From: an alpha proteobacterium SCGC AAA015-N04
Lineage (GTDB): Bacteria; Pseudomonadota; Alphaproteobacteria; Puniceispirillales; Marisalimonadaceae
DNA: 43,545 nucleotides
Direction: 5' to 3'
NCBI GenBank assembly: GCA_000383115.1
Contig: KB910524.1
Coordinates: forward strand, 9,362-52,906
The notes beneath the pieces are model-generated. The model was not told the origin of the DNA. It did not search any database and worked only from the letters and a program-made list of their open reading frames with translations. The position numbers and the translations under genes are program-made. Numbering within the stretch: position 1 is the first letter of the stretch; every line of letters begins with the position of its first letter. Shown here in pieces: positions 8,602-17,288 of this stretch.

Positions 8602-9348
8602 ATGAAATCTATATTAATTACTGGTGCGGCATCTGGAATTGGGGCTGCAACTGTAAAAAAACTAGCTTCAAAAAATGTCTCTTTCACTTTAACAACTAAG
8701 TCAAATCTGAAAGGTTTAAAATCTGTTAGGCAATTTGCAGTAAACAAGGGTGCAGAAGTTAGCTATGTTTGTGGTGATTTATCAGAAAAAAAATTTTTAA
8801 AAGAATTGGTAAATTTAGCAAGAAATAACACCGGCAATATTGACCAATTTATATCTAATGCAGGATATGCTGACAAAAAAGAGTTTGGAGAATTTAATGA
8901 TGACGATCTTACTAAATCATTCCAAACAATGGTAAACTCCTTTTCAGAGATTATAAAATTATGTATTGAAGATTTTAAAATATCGAGTTGTGGCAGGATT
9001 GTTGTTATAAGCTCATTTGTAAATAAAAGTATTGGATTAAACAACAAGATCTTTCCAATTACAGCCGCTGCAAAAGGTGCTTTAGAGGCACTTACAAAAA
9101 CTCTATCTTTTCAATTAGCAAGAGACAATGTAACTGTAAATGCAATTTCACCGGGTTATACAAAAAAAGACGGTAATCATTCTGCTCTATCACAAGACGA
9201 ATGGGATAAGATTATAAATAAAATTCCTTTGTCTAGACTTGCAAGACCAGAAGATGTTGCAAGTTTAGTAAATTTTTTACTATCAAGTGAAGCATCTTAT
9301 ATAACTGGACAAGTTATTCAAGTTGATGGTGGTTTGTCACTTTTATAA
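8602..9348 (+). CDS. SDR family protein lacking the catalytic tyrosine
   Basis: A 248-residue short-chain dehydrogenase fold. The cofactor motif GAASGIG is at residues 8-14, SNAG at 85-88, the catalytic Ser is in VVISS (137-138), and the C-terminal ITGQVIQVDGG is typical of FabG-like SDRs. At the YxxxK site the sequence reads TAAAK: Thr154 stands where the general-acid Tyr should be, and Lys158 is kept. Oxidoreductase activity may therefore be lost or altered. The gene is divergent from the peptide operon (about 120 bp between starts) and converges with the DadA-like gene, with stops 2 bp apart. The cofactor type cannot be settled by eye. Confidence 0.88.
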   Translation: MKSILITGAASGIGAATVKKLASKNVSFTLTTKSNLKGLKSVRQFAVNKGAEVSYVCGDLSEKKFLKELVNLARNNTGNIDQFISNAGYADKKEFGEFNDDDLTKSFQTMVNSFSEIIKLCIEDFKISSCGRIVVISSFVNKSIGLNNKIFPITAAAKGALEALTKTLSFQLARDNVTVNAISPGYTKKDGNHSALSQDEWDKIINKIPLSRLARPEDVASLVNFLLSSEASYITGQVIQVDGGLSLL

Positions 9349-9350
9349 AA

Positions 9351-10592
9351 TTACAACATAAATCTATCAGGTAAAAATGGATCAATATTAATAGAAGATT
9401 TTTTATTTTCTATCATATCAGCTAAAACAACCCCGGAACCAGCTGAAGTAGATAATCCAATGTGATTATGTCCAAAATTGAACCATAAGTTTTTATGTTT
9501 AGGTGCTTTTCCTATCATAGGCAGACTATCTGCAATAGTTGGCCTTGAACCCAACCAAGGAGCTTTTGTTAACTTATTTTTTAGGGGAAGAATTGTTTTT
9601 AATTTTTGGATTACTTCATTAATTTGTTCTTCATTCAAATCTGCTTCTCTAAAATTTAATTCAACACCTGATGACACTCTAATTTCATTTTTGTTGCAGC
9701 TATAAACAAAACCACCATCAACGTCATGAATTGCTGGACTTAAATCAATATCCTTCTTAGTACTAAAATGATGATGGTAACCTCTTTCCCATGCAAGTGG
9801 TATTTTATAACCTAAGTTATACAGAAAATCCTTAGACCAAGGACCTGTACAAATAACGACTTCGTCGAAGATTTCTTTTTTTTTATTTAAGAAAACAGTC
9901 CAATGACCATCAATGAATTTTATATTCTTACAAAATTCTTTATAAAAAGTGCCTCCAGATTTTATAAAATGTTCAAAGTAATTTTTTGATAGCTCTATTG
10001 GAGACTTAACTCTCAGTGAGTTCCTAAAAAGAACCCCTTTGTAATACTCAATTTGCAAATCAGGAAATTGTTTCTTTATTTCTCCTGTATTTAAGAGAGT
10101 ATATTCAGCCTTGTTTTTATCTAAAATATCTAACTCATAAGAATATTTTTCATAGCTTATTTGTGTTTTAAAAACTTTCAGCCAACCTGGTGCTTCAATG
10201 TTATTATTAGATTTAGTCTTTTTAATTAGTATTTTATGAGTTTTTAAAGATAATACCTGTAATTCTCTTAATGCTTTTGCGGCAAGTTCCATATGTTTTT
10301 TTTTACTAAACATTAAAAAGTTAATTACCCAAGACAATCTCGAAAACACAAATAATTTTGAATATTTAAATGATGTCTTTTTTTTAAAGATTAGACTAAA
10401 CAAAGATCTAAGTAATTGAGGATTATTAATAATCATGAGAGATGAATCTGTTAAGACACCTGCGTTTCCATATGAAGTTTGTGAACCAGGATCATTTGGA
10501 TCAACGAGTGTGACTAAAAACCCTCGGTTAATTAATTCAATACCCGTACAAATTCCAACTATACCTGATCCAATAATTACTATTTTTTTCAT
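9351..10592 (-). CDS. FAD-dependent D-amino-acid dehydrogenase-like oxidoreductase (DAO/DadA family)
   Basis: A flavoprotein of about 413 residues. The Rossmann dinucleotide motif IGSGIVG is at residues 6-12, followed by the DadA-type segment SQTSYGNAG. The C-terminal GHNHIGLSTSAGSG is the usual FAD-binding end of DAO proteins. I start it at the ATG at 10592, which overlaps the upstream TGA as ATGA. The longer version from 10631 adds 13 non-conserved residues before the Rossmann strand. Likely reaction: oxidative deamination of a D-amino acid or related amine, passing electrons to quinone. The substrate is unknown. It is translationally coupled to the EthD-like gene. Confidence 0.88.
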   Translation of the reverse strand: MKKIVIIGSGIVGICTGIELINRGFLVTLVDPNDPGSQTSYGNAGVLTDSSLMIINNPQLLRSLFSLIFKKKTSFKYSKLFVFSRLSWVINFLMFSKKKHMELAAKALRELQVLSLKTHKILIKKTKSNNNIEAPGWLKVFKTQISYEKYSYELDILDKNKAEYTLLNTGEIKKQFPDLQIEYYKGVLFRNSLRVKSPIELSKNYFEHFIKSGGTFYKEFCKNIKFIDGHWTVFLNKKKEIFDEVVICTGPWSKDFLYNLGYKIPLAWERGYHHHFSTKKDIDLSPAIHDVDGGFVYSCNKNEIRVSSGVELNFREADLNEEQINEVIQKLKTILPLKNKLTKAPWLGSRPTIADSLPMIGKAPKHKNLWFNFGHNHIGLSTSAGSGVVLADMIENKKSSINIDPFLPDRFML

Positions 10593-11290
10593 TTGTTCAA
10601 TAAATCTTGATTGGTTAGGATATTCTGACAAATATAATAATTTATAATTAAGTCATTACTTTCTTTAAGAGAATATTTGGTTTTAAAATTTTTAATAGCA
10701 GCTTCTAATGAAATGTAATTCAAACCTTCTATAATGACAGCTTGAGATACTATTTGATCATTTAATCCTTGTGATGATCTATATTTTTTTTCTTCAGTAT
10801 TCATCTGTCCATAACTACTATCGCCTAGTATAACGTGCATACCTGTTACACCATTTAATCTAAGTATTTTGGGAACAAAGAATTTTAAATTTTCTACATT
10901 ATGATTCTTTGGAATATTTCCACCTAAAAATCTTATGGTTGAGAGATAACCACCTACTCCAATTGATTTACTGGATATAACACTGCAAATTGTTCTCGAT
11001 GGAGATAAGTAATTTGATAAGATTTCTTTTGTCCATTCAGTTGGGTTATTTAACCTTTCTAGATATTTTCTGGATGTAAAAACTTCTTTTCGTTCAGCCT
11101 CATACATCATAAAATATTTATGATTAAAATTTGTGCCAGGAATTCCAACGGCCCTCAAACCTCTTAAAAATCCGGGTAAAGATATCCTCTCTGGCATATG
11201 TTCTTTTGAATGCCACTCATTATATTCAATTTCTTTTTCTTCAACAACTCCACCCCAATTTACCAGAACGGCACTACCTAGAAGACTCAT
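10589..11290 (-). CDS. Unknown protein, EthD-like / dimeric alpha-beta barrel type
   Basis: About 233 residues with no signal peptide. The motif YNEWHSKEHMPERISLPGF near residues 25-45 is typical of ferredoxin-like dimeric barrel proteins (EthD/DUF4286-like), which carry a conserved WHxxEH. A second half (for example GVTGMHVILGD) may repeat the fold. I prefer the ATG at 11290 (MSLLGSAVLVNW) over the upstream TTG at 11305, as a GGA lies about 10 nt before it. It overlaps the DadA-like gene by 4 bp, so the two products are probably made together. The biochemical function is not known. Confidence 0.7.
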   Translation of the reverse strand: MSLLGSAVLVNWGGVVEEKEIEYNEWHSKEHMPERISLPGFLRGLRAVGIPGTNFNHKYFMMYEAERKEVFTSRKYLERLNNPTEWTKEILSNYLSPSRTICSVISSKSIGVGGYLSTIRFLGGNIPKNHNVENLKFFVPKILRLNGVTGMHVILGDSSYGQMNTEEKKYRSSQGLNDQIVSQAVIIEGLNYISLEAAIKNFKTKYSLKESNDLIINYYICQNILTNQDLLNK

Positions 11291-11411
11291 GAACATTAAT
11301 TCCAATATATTTAATTGTGATCATAGTAGATAATTAACTTTATTTAATATCAACAATTATTTGATTTAAATATATTTATATCCAGAAAATTAACATGTTT
11401 ACTCTCATCTG

Positions 11412-11435
11412 TTTTTATTTAAGATTAAATAAAAA
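11412..11435. promoter_or_regulatory. Near-perfect inverted repeat upstream of the MotA-like gene
   Basis: TTTTTATTTAA - GA - TTAAATAAAAA gives 11-bp arms around a 2-bp centre, starting about 50 bp upstream of the start at 11463. It lies in the 172-bp divergent gap after the EthD-like gene start and could be a repressor site for one or both genes. It is pure A/T, so chance is a real alternative. Confidence 0.3.
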
Positions 11436-11462
11436 GCAAAAAAAATTGTGTGGAATAATTAA

Positions 11463-11807
11463 ATGAGAATAATTGGAACATTTATAATAATTGGAATTAT
11501 TGTTGGATCTATATCAACAATTGATTATAAAAAGTTTATTGATTTACCGTCTCTTTTACTCGTTATTGGGGGATCATTAGGTTATGTGTTGGCAAAAGGA
11601 AAATCTAATAAGTTTGTAAAAAACTTTGGAGACGGTGCAGTTTACATGGGTTGGGTTGGCTTGATGATCGGACTTATAATGATAGGGAATCATCATGTAA
11701 ATACTGAAAACATGTGGCCTTCTTTTTCAATTACATTTCTTCCTATTTTTTATGGCTATTTTATTAAACTTGTCACAACAGGTCTTGAAAAAATTAACTA
11801 CGAATAA
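11463..11807 (+). CDS. Small membrane protein resembling the N-terminal half of MotA
   Basis: A 114-residue protein with three to four hydrophobic helices. The segment IDLPSLLLVIGGSLGYVLAKG near residues 25-45 closely follows the MotA N-terminal pattern (D-x-PSLLIVxGGTL), but the protein stops before the MotA cytoplasmic domain and the last two TM helices that form the proton path. A GGA lies about 9 nt before the ATG. It stands alone on the plus strand and converges with the AbrB-like gene (5 bp between stops). It may be a relic or a small MotA-fold membrane protein; its role is unknown. Confidence 0.75.
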   Translation: MRIIGTFIIIGIIVGSISTIDYKKFIDLPSLLLVIGGSLGYVLAKGKSNKFVKNFGDGAVYMGWVGLMIGLIMIGNHHVNTENMWPSFSITFLPIFYGYFIKLVTTGLEKINYE

Positions 11808-11812
11808 TTAAG

Positions 11813-12871
11813 CTAACTAAATTTTTTTATTTTTTTAAATTTTGGATATAAGTATCTTTTTGCAAAGATTAATAATATTAATACTGTACAAAGTCTAGAT
11901 AAATGATGCGTCAAAACATATGCTGGTTCTATATTAAGAAAAGCTGCTAAAAGACCCATTTCATTAACACCACCTGGTGAAAAGGCTAGTATAACTGCTT
12001 CAATTTTAATTGATGTAAAAAATTTCATTAAAAACAAAAAAGGGACTATAGATAAAGTTAGAGATATAACAACAATCATAGCATCAATTAAATAATTACC
12101 AGCTGTTTTCCAAGATACACCATTCATATTACATCCAAAATAAGATCCAATTATTAACTGAGAAATTATTAAAAAAATTAAATTTGCATTTAATTGAAAA
12201 TATCCAAAAATATGTAAGATCGCACTTATTATCAATGGACCAAAAAGTTGATAACCAGGAAAATTAATTTTTTTTCCAATATAATAACCTAATGGAATAA
12301 GGATAATAAATGCAAGAATATGGAAAAGTTCACCCTCTAAATTAGGCCAAGTTGGCTCCCTGACATAAGCGCCTGGAAAAAAAAGAAGTAATAAATTTGG
12401 GATTAACATAACTGTCAAAAAAATTCTATTAACATGAATTAATGAGACTTTTTTTGCGTCTGCATTGCATTCCTCTGCACCTAGAGTCATTTCCAGCAAA
12501 CCTCCAGGTGATCCTATAAAAAAAGCCTCAGGTTTATTAATTTTTCTTATTTTTACTAACACATAATAAGAAATAAAATGTGCAAAGGGAACATACAACA
12601 CTAAAAATAAAAGGGAAATTAACCAAATATTAATTTCATTTAAAATATTTGGTTGAAAATAACTTCCAAGCCATACGCCCGTAACCCCTACAAAAGGTGC
12701 CCGAAAATTTCTACTTATATTTACTTGAAGTCCAGATAAAGCAAAAATAGCTACACTAAATGCTGGACCTAACATCCATGGCAATGGTAAAAGTAGAATG
12801 TTGAATATAATCCCGCCCAACAGACCAATAAAAATAGTTTTAAGAAGGATGATTATATTTTTATATGTCAA
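11813..12871 (-). CDS. AbrB family integral membrane protein (AbrB-duplication family, PF05145 type)
   Basis: A 352-residue polytopic inner-membrane protein built from two repeats. The first has LPLPWMLGP (near 28-36) and SPGGLLEMTLGA (near 125-136); the second has FGPLIISAI and FSPGGVNEMGLLA (near 298-310). This duplicated LPW-GP / SPGG-x-EM pattern defines the AbrB-like transporter family, historically linked to ammonia-monooxygenase-neighbour and regulator names without proven substrate. It is the last gene of a same-strand run after thiolase, PhyH and TauD, with a 43-bp gap to TauD. It may import or export a substrate for those enzymes, but this is inference. Confidence 0.88.
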   Translation of the reverse strand: MTYKNIIILLKTIFIGLLGGIIFNILLLPLPWMLGPAFSVAIFALSGLQVNISRNFRAPFVGVTGVWLGSYFQPNILNEINIWLISLLFLVLYVPFAHFISYYVLVKIRKINKPEAFFIGSPGGLLEMTLGAEECNADAKKVSLIHVNRIFLTVMLIPNLLLLFFPGAYVREPTWPNLEGELFHILAFIILIPLGYYIGKKINFPGYQLFGPLIISAILHIFGYFQLNANLIFLIISQLIIGSYFGCNMNGVSWKTAGNYLIDAMIVVISLTLSIVPFLFLMKFFTSIKIEAVILAFSPGGVNEMGLLAAFLNIEPAYVLTHHLSRLCTVLILLIFAKRYLYPKFKKIKKFS

Positions 12872-12914
12872 TAAAATTTAATTTCTATAACTGTTACTTA
12901 AAATTAAAAGAATC

Positions 12915-13736
12915 TCAAAAAGGTTTATCACCTTTTATTGTAACTCTTCTTCCTTTTCTTTCATTTGGAAAATAATCCCAAATTGCTTTATGCAGAGTAC
13001 ATCTATTATCCCAAAAGGCCATATCATTTTGTTTCCATCTATATCTAATCTGAAACTCTGTTTTTTCGCAATGTTTAAATAAGTAATTTAAAATAAGTTT
13101 ACTTTCATGTTTACTTAAACCTTCAATTTGCGTTGTAAAAAAACGATTTACATATAATGCCTTTTTTTTAGTTACAGGATGTGTTCTTACTACAGGATGA
13201 ATTGCTGATGGACATTTTATATTTTCATCTATTTTACTATATCTTCCTTTATAAAAATGTTCAGATTCATGAGAGGCATTAAGTTCATCTAAAAATTGTT
13301 TCATAGGATTGCTTAAAGCATCATAGGCCATGTACATGTTTGCAAACATAGTATCGCCTCCACTTTCTGGTAAAATATGAAGTTGAAGCATTGTCCCTAA
13401 AGGAGGCTTGATGTCACAAGAAACGTCAGAATGGAAATCCTCTGCACCATTTGATATCTTGCTATTTTTATCAGTGTGTATTTCAAATATTTCAGGAAAA
13501 TTTTTCATTTTTGGAGCGGCAGGATGAATATGTAAATCTCCAAAACATTTGCCAAGTTTGATATGATTTTCTGGAGTAATTTCAAATTGCTCTTGAAAAA
13601 AAATTACTAAAAATTTATGGAATGCATCTTTAATTATTTTTAGTTCTGAATTAGATATTTCTTTTGACAGATCAATACCTGTTATAATAGCACCAATGTT
13701 TGGGGCATATGGTTTTATTGTAATTTTATTATTCAT
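12915..13736 (-). CDS. TauD/TfdA family 2-oxoglutarate/Fe(II) dioxygenase
   Basis: A 273-residue cytoplasmic dioxygenase. The iron triad is visible as His102-x-Asp104 (EDFHSDVSCD) and His249 (WDNRCTLHK). The 2-oxoglutarate Arg is in RRVTIKG near 263-264. The N-terminus IGAIITGIDLSK is typical of the family. Members hydroxylate sulfonates, carboxylates or betaines, using 2-oxoglutarate and releasing succinate and CO2. It lies 57 bp after the PhyH gene. The substrate is not determined. Confidence 0.93.
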   Translation of the reverse strand: MNNKITIKPYAPNIGAIITGIDLSKEISNSELKIIKDAFHKFLVIFFQEQFEITPENHIKLGKCFGDLHIHPAAPKMKNFPEIFEIHTDKNSKISNGAEDFHSDVSCDIKPPLGTMLQLHILPESGGDTMFANMYMAYDALSNPMKQFLDELNASHESEHFYKGRYSKIDENIKCPSAIHPVVRTHPVTKKKALYVNRFFTTQIEGLSKHESKLILNYLFKHCEKTEFQIRYRWKQNDMAFWDNRCTLHKAIWDYFPNERKGRRVTIKGDKPF

Positions 13737-13792
13737 GATATTTAAATTCTATAAAAATAATAATAATATTTCAAAATCTTAATTTAAGTAAT

Positions 13793-14608
13793 TTACCATT
13801 GATTTGAAAATTCACTTGAGTATTGAAATTTTTTAATTGGAGTACCCTCACCTCTAGGTATTTCTGCAATTGGGTTATGTTTAAAATCATCAACGCCTCT
13901 AGCAAGTTGTGTTTCAAAATGTGGCCAGATTGACAAATCAGCTTTGACGTTGACAGGAGCAAATCTCATAGTTATACCACACCGTCTTCGATTTGAATGA
14001 TTTGCTTCAGAACCATGAAGTAAACCATCATCATGTAGTGAAATCTCACCTGCCTTTAAATTCAATGAAATTATGTCATCTTGTTTTATTTGATCATTAG
14101 AAACCTCTTGATCAAGAACAAGATTGCTAGCCTTGTTAGTATGATGCTTAAACCTTCCTTGTTTATGACTGCCTTTAACAACTTTCATAGCAGCATTTTC
14201 TTCGTCAGTATCATATAATGCCAACCAAACAGTAACTGATTTAGCTGGTGATAAAGGCCAATATTGAGCATCTTGATGCCAAGGAACAACTGAACCATCC
14301 TTTGGTTCTTTAAGAAAAAATTGACCTCCCCATTGAAAAAAATTTGGACCCAATAGATCTTCTACATAATCAAGAATTGCTGGCGTTCTACATAAATTAT
14401 AAAATTTTAAACTTGCTTTATGCCACATATTAGTTTGATTTATATCAATGTCATTGCTTAATCGAGAACTCAAAGAAACAAATAAATCATTTAAATCACC
14501 TTTTGCTTTAACATCAAAAACTGGTAACCCAGTCAAATAACCATCTTTGAGATATCTTTCTTTTTCTTCATTTGTTAGTCTTCTAACTTTATTTGAAATT
14601 TTAAACAT
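13793..14608 (-). CDS. Phytanoyl-CoA dioxygenase (PhyH) family oxygenase
   Basis: A 271-residue Fe(II)/2-oxoglutarate oxygenase. It has PWHQDAQYW (His111, Asp113) and the distal His198 in LLHGSEANHS, followed by NRRRCGITMRF with the 2-oxoglutarate Arg. The HGSEANxSxxRR sequence is the common bacterial PhyH signature. The gene lies 24 bp after the thiolase gene and 57 bp before TauD, suggesting one transcript. Bacterial members act on diverse small substrates, so the CoA-ester name should not be taken literally. Confidence 0.93.
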   Translation of the reverse strand: MFKISNKVRRLTNEEKERYLKDGYLTGLPVFDVKAKGDLNDLFVSLSSRLSNDIDINQTNMWHKASLKFYNLCRTPAILDYVEDLLGPNFFQWGGQFFLKEPKDGSVVPWHQDAQYWPLSPAKSVTVWLALYDTDEENAAMKVVKGSHKQGRFKHHTNKASNLVLDQEVSNDQIKQDDIISLNLKAGEISLHDDGLLHGSEANHSNRRRCGITMRFAPVNVKADLSIWPHFETQLARGVDDFKHNPIAEIPRGEGTPIKKFQYSSEFSNQW

Positions 14609-14632
14609 AAAAACCTCATATTAATTATAATT

Positions 14633-15817
14633 TTATAACACTTCAAATAAACCAGCTGCGCCTTGTCCTCCTCCAATACACATTGTTACAACAGCATATT
14701 TGATTTTTCTTCTTTTGCCTTCTATTAATGCATGGCCAACTAACCTTGCTCCACTCATTCCATATGGATGACCAATAGATATAGAGCCTCCATTAACATT
14801 TAAGTTTACATTTGGAATTCCTAATTTATCCCTACAATAAATTACCTGAACTGCAAAAGCTTCATTTAGTTCCCATAATCCTATATCATCCATTTTTAAA
14901 TTATTTTGCTTTAATAATTTTGGTATAGCATAAACAGGTCCTATACCCATCTCATCAGGTTCACATCCGGCAACCGCCACCCCATGACATATACCAATAG
15001 GATTTAAATTTCTCTTCTCTGCGAGTTTCATAGACATCAAAACAGATGATGATGAGCCATCGGATAGTTGGCTTGCGTTTCCAGCAGTTATAAATGAATT
15101 TTCACCCATTACTGGTTTTAAATTTCTTAAGCCCTCAATATCTGTACTTGGTCTATTGCATTCATCCTTAGTAATTTCTACTTCTTCATAAAATGTTCGG
15201 TTACTTTCTAAATTTTTTAATGCTTTGGTTGTCTTAACAGGTATAATTTCGTCATTAAAATAACCATTGTTCTGAGCATTATAAGTTCTTTGTTGACTTT
15301 GTAATGCATATTCATCTTGTTTATCTCTACTAACATTATAACGCTTTGCCACTACTTCTGCTGTATCAATCATACTCATATAGATGTCAGGCTTGTTTTT
15401 CATTAGTAACTTATCTTGAGATTTATATTTATTAGAAAATTCATTTTGAACTAATGAAATTGATTCAACACCACCAGCAATTACAACATCCATTTCATTA
15501 CAAGCTATTTGCTTTGAACCAATTGCAATAGCCATAAGTCCAGAAGCACATTGTCTATCAACACTCATACCTGGAACATGAACTGGGAGGCCAGATGAGA
15601 TAGCTGACAGCCTTCCTATATTATATCCTTGACTTCCCTGCTGAACAGCAGCTCCTAAAATGACGTCTTCTATTTCAGAAGGATCTAAGTCAGCTTTTTC
15701 TATTGATGCTTTTATAGAAAAACTAGCTAAGGTAGGAGCGTCTGTGTCATTAAATGCACCCCTGTAAGCTTTCCCAATAGGTGTTCTAGCAGTTGATAAA
15801 ATTACAGCTTTATCCAT
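14633..15817 (-). CDS. Thiolase (acetyl-CoA C-acyltransferase family)
   Basis: About 394 residues, the standard thiolase length. The nucleophile Cys90 is in SVDRQCASG, the catalytic His is in GGSISIGHPYGMSGARL, and the second Cys is in CIGGGQGAAGLFE at the C-terminus. The start is placed at the ATG at 15817 because GGAG lies 9 nt upstream (15827-15830); the in-frame TTG at 15832 sits inside that ribosome-binding site. Reaction: thiolytic cleavage of a 3-ketoacyl-CoA or the reverse condensation. It is first in a run with PhyH, TauD and AbrB-like genes, perhaps a side-chain or carboxylate breakdown path. Confidence 0.95.
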   Translation of the reverse strand: MDKAVILSTARTPIGKAYRGAFNDTDAPTLASFSIKASIEKADLDPSEIEDVILGAAVQQGSQGYNIGRLSAISSGLPVHVPGMSVDRQCASGLMAIAIGSKQIACNEMDVVIAGGVESISLVQNEFSNKYKSQDKLLMKNKPDIYMSMIDTAEVVAKRYNVSRDKQDEYALQSQQRTYNAQNNGYFNDEIIPVKTTKALKNLESNRTFYEEVEITKDECNRPSTDIEGLRNLKPVMGENSFITAGNASQLSDGSSSSVLMSMKLAEKRNLNPIGICHGVAVAGCEPDEMGIGPVYAIPKLLKQNNLKMDDIGLWELNEAFAVQVIYCRDKLGIPNVNLNVNGGSISIGHPYGMSGARLVGHALIEGKRRKIKYAVVTMCIGGGQGAAGLFEVL

Positions 15818-15886
15818 AAATAATTTCTCCAATTAATAAAGTATGCATGATATTTTCTTATCCAAAATAGTTTTTTGACTTAAATT

Positions 15887-16240
15887 TCATTTACAGAAAT
15901 AAGAAGCATCACAACATGTACCACATTTCAATTTACCTTTTACAGGTATTTTTAAAAATTTATAACACCAATCAACTGCGACTTTTTTATATTCATCTAC
16001 TTCACTGATATCATGCCTAAACTGAATAAAGGTTTCTTTTGCTATTGTTACTCTTGATTTTTCAGAACAAGATTTTGTTTCAATAACAGACTTTTTTTCT
16101 TCTTTTATTATCGGTTGATTTTTTTCTTTTATTATCACTGGTTGTTGTTTTTCTACAACTTTATTATTTGCACAACTAGATAACAAAAAAATTGAAGAAA
16201 AAATTATACAATAAAAAATTTTAATATTTATAGTTTGCAT
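15887..16240 (-). CDS. Small predicted lipoprotein with Cys-rich C-terminus
   Basis: A 117-residue protein. A type II signal peptide ends at the lipobox LLSSC (Cys about residue 23). A Lys/Glu/Ile-rich linker follows, then a C-terminal domain with five or six Cys, ending CGTCCDASYFCK, which probably forms disulfides in the periplasm. The gene overlaps the end of the upstream gene by 20 bp, so it belongs to the same transcript as the 16221-23066 set and is its last member. No family recognised. Confidence 0.7.
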   Translation of the reverse strand: MQTINIKIFYCIIFSSIFLLSSCANNKVVEKQQPVIIKEKNQPIIKEEKKSVIETKSCSEKSRVTIAKETFIQFRHDISEVDEYKKVAVDWCYKFLKIPVKGKLKCGTCCDASYFCK

Positions 16241-17285
16241 TTTGACTTACTCCTATTTGAGTTGTTATATAATTAGGTATTAAGTTGAATTTCTTTAATC
16301 TTAACTCATCTCTAATTTTTTTTAAAAAATTGATTGAAGGTTTTTCTTCAAAATTAGAAAATAAAAGACTTAATTGATCAATATCATTTGAGTTTTGTAA
16401 ACTTGGGATTTTTAACGGCAAATAACCTCGGTAATTAATAATTTTATAAATTAAATCATTTTTTTCAATTCTAACATTTAAACCTTGCAATACATAAATT
16501 TCGTCATTTAGTTTTTTTTTAATAATTTGAGTAGCTTTTTTTGATTGTAAACTTTTGCATGAAGATAAAAGTTTTTGAGAAAGTGTGTGGTATTTTTTTT
16601 TATACAACACATTAGAAGTTTTGATACATATATCTAGATTTAATGGAGCGAAATCATATAAATATATTAACTGATCTAAGTTAGAATTTTTAAAATGTTC
16701 TTCTTGGAATTCTTTATCTAAAAATTTGAATAATTTGAAATTTGAAATCAGATTATCTGTTACAATATATAAAATCCCGCCATTATGTTTTTTTTTCCAA
16801 TTTCTTAAAATAGTTAAAAAATTTAATTTTTCTGGGTAAGTTAATCCTAGTTCTAAAGACAATAAAGGATCAATTTTTTTATTTTTTATTAAATTATTTA
16901 GAAAATTCCATATCTCTATTCTCTGGCCATTTTTATCAATTTTAATTTTAGAAGAAAACACATAAATAAACGAGTTATTTTTTTTAAAGGATTTTTCCAT
17001 TTTAAAATTAATTAATTCGTATTTAGATTTATTAAATTTATAAATTAAATTTAATATGTAATTTTTATGATTTTTTTTTATATCATTAGTTAAATTAGAA
17101 CTGTAGTTTATGAATTTTTTAATAATCATAACCTTTGCAAGTAACTTCGCACGTTCTTTGTTAATATTTTTTTTAATAATTTTTTCGCTGTAAGGTATAT
17201 AAACTTTTACTGTTAATTTTTCGGAAAGCTTCGCGTAAGCAGGCGCAAAACAAAATAACATTAAAATAAAATAAATATATTTCAA
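16221..17285 (-). CDS. Exported protein of unknown function, weak FlgT-N-like start
   Basis: A 354-residue protein with a signal peptide (residues 1-18, cut after APAYA). The mature start, KLTVKVYIPYSEKIIKKNINKERAKLLAKVMIIKKF, shows the beta-strand plus Ala-rich helix pattern of the FlgT/LPP20-type N-domain seen in neighbouring genes, though weakly. The rest is Lys/Asn/Ile-rich without a recognised domain. It starts 3 bp after the stop of the 17289 gene and overlaps the lipoprotein gene downstream. Probably periplasmic; function unknown. Confidence 0.7.
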   Translation of the reverse strand: MKYIYFILMLFCFAPAYAKLSEKLTVKVYIPYSEKIIKKNINKERAKLLAKVMIIKKFINYSSNLTNDIKKNHKNYILNLIYKFNKSKYELINFKMEKSFKKNNSFIYVFSSKIKIDKNGQRIEIWNFLNNLIKNKKIDPLLSLELGLTYPEKLNFLTILRNWKKKHNGGILYIVTDNLISNFKLFKFLDKEFQEEHFKNSNLDQLIYLYDFAPLNLDICIKTSNVLYKKKYHTLSQKLLSSCKSLQSKKATQIIKKKLNDEIYVLQGLNVRIEKNDLIYKIINYRGYLPLKIPSLQNSNDIDQLSLLFSNFEEKPSINFLKKIRDELRLKKFNLIPNYITTQIGVSQNANYKY

Positions 17286-17288
17286 TTT

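Noticed and set aside
13771-13962. Short minus-strand frame overlapping the PhyH gene end
   Set aside because: It overlaps the conserved PhyH C-terminus in another frame and has no start signal.
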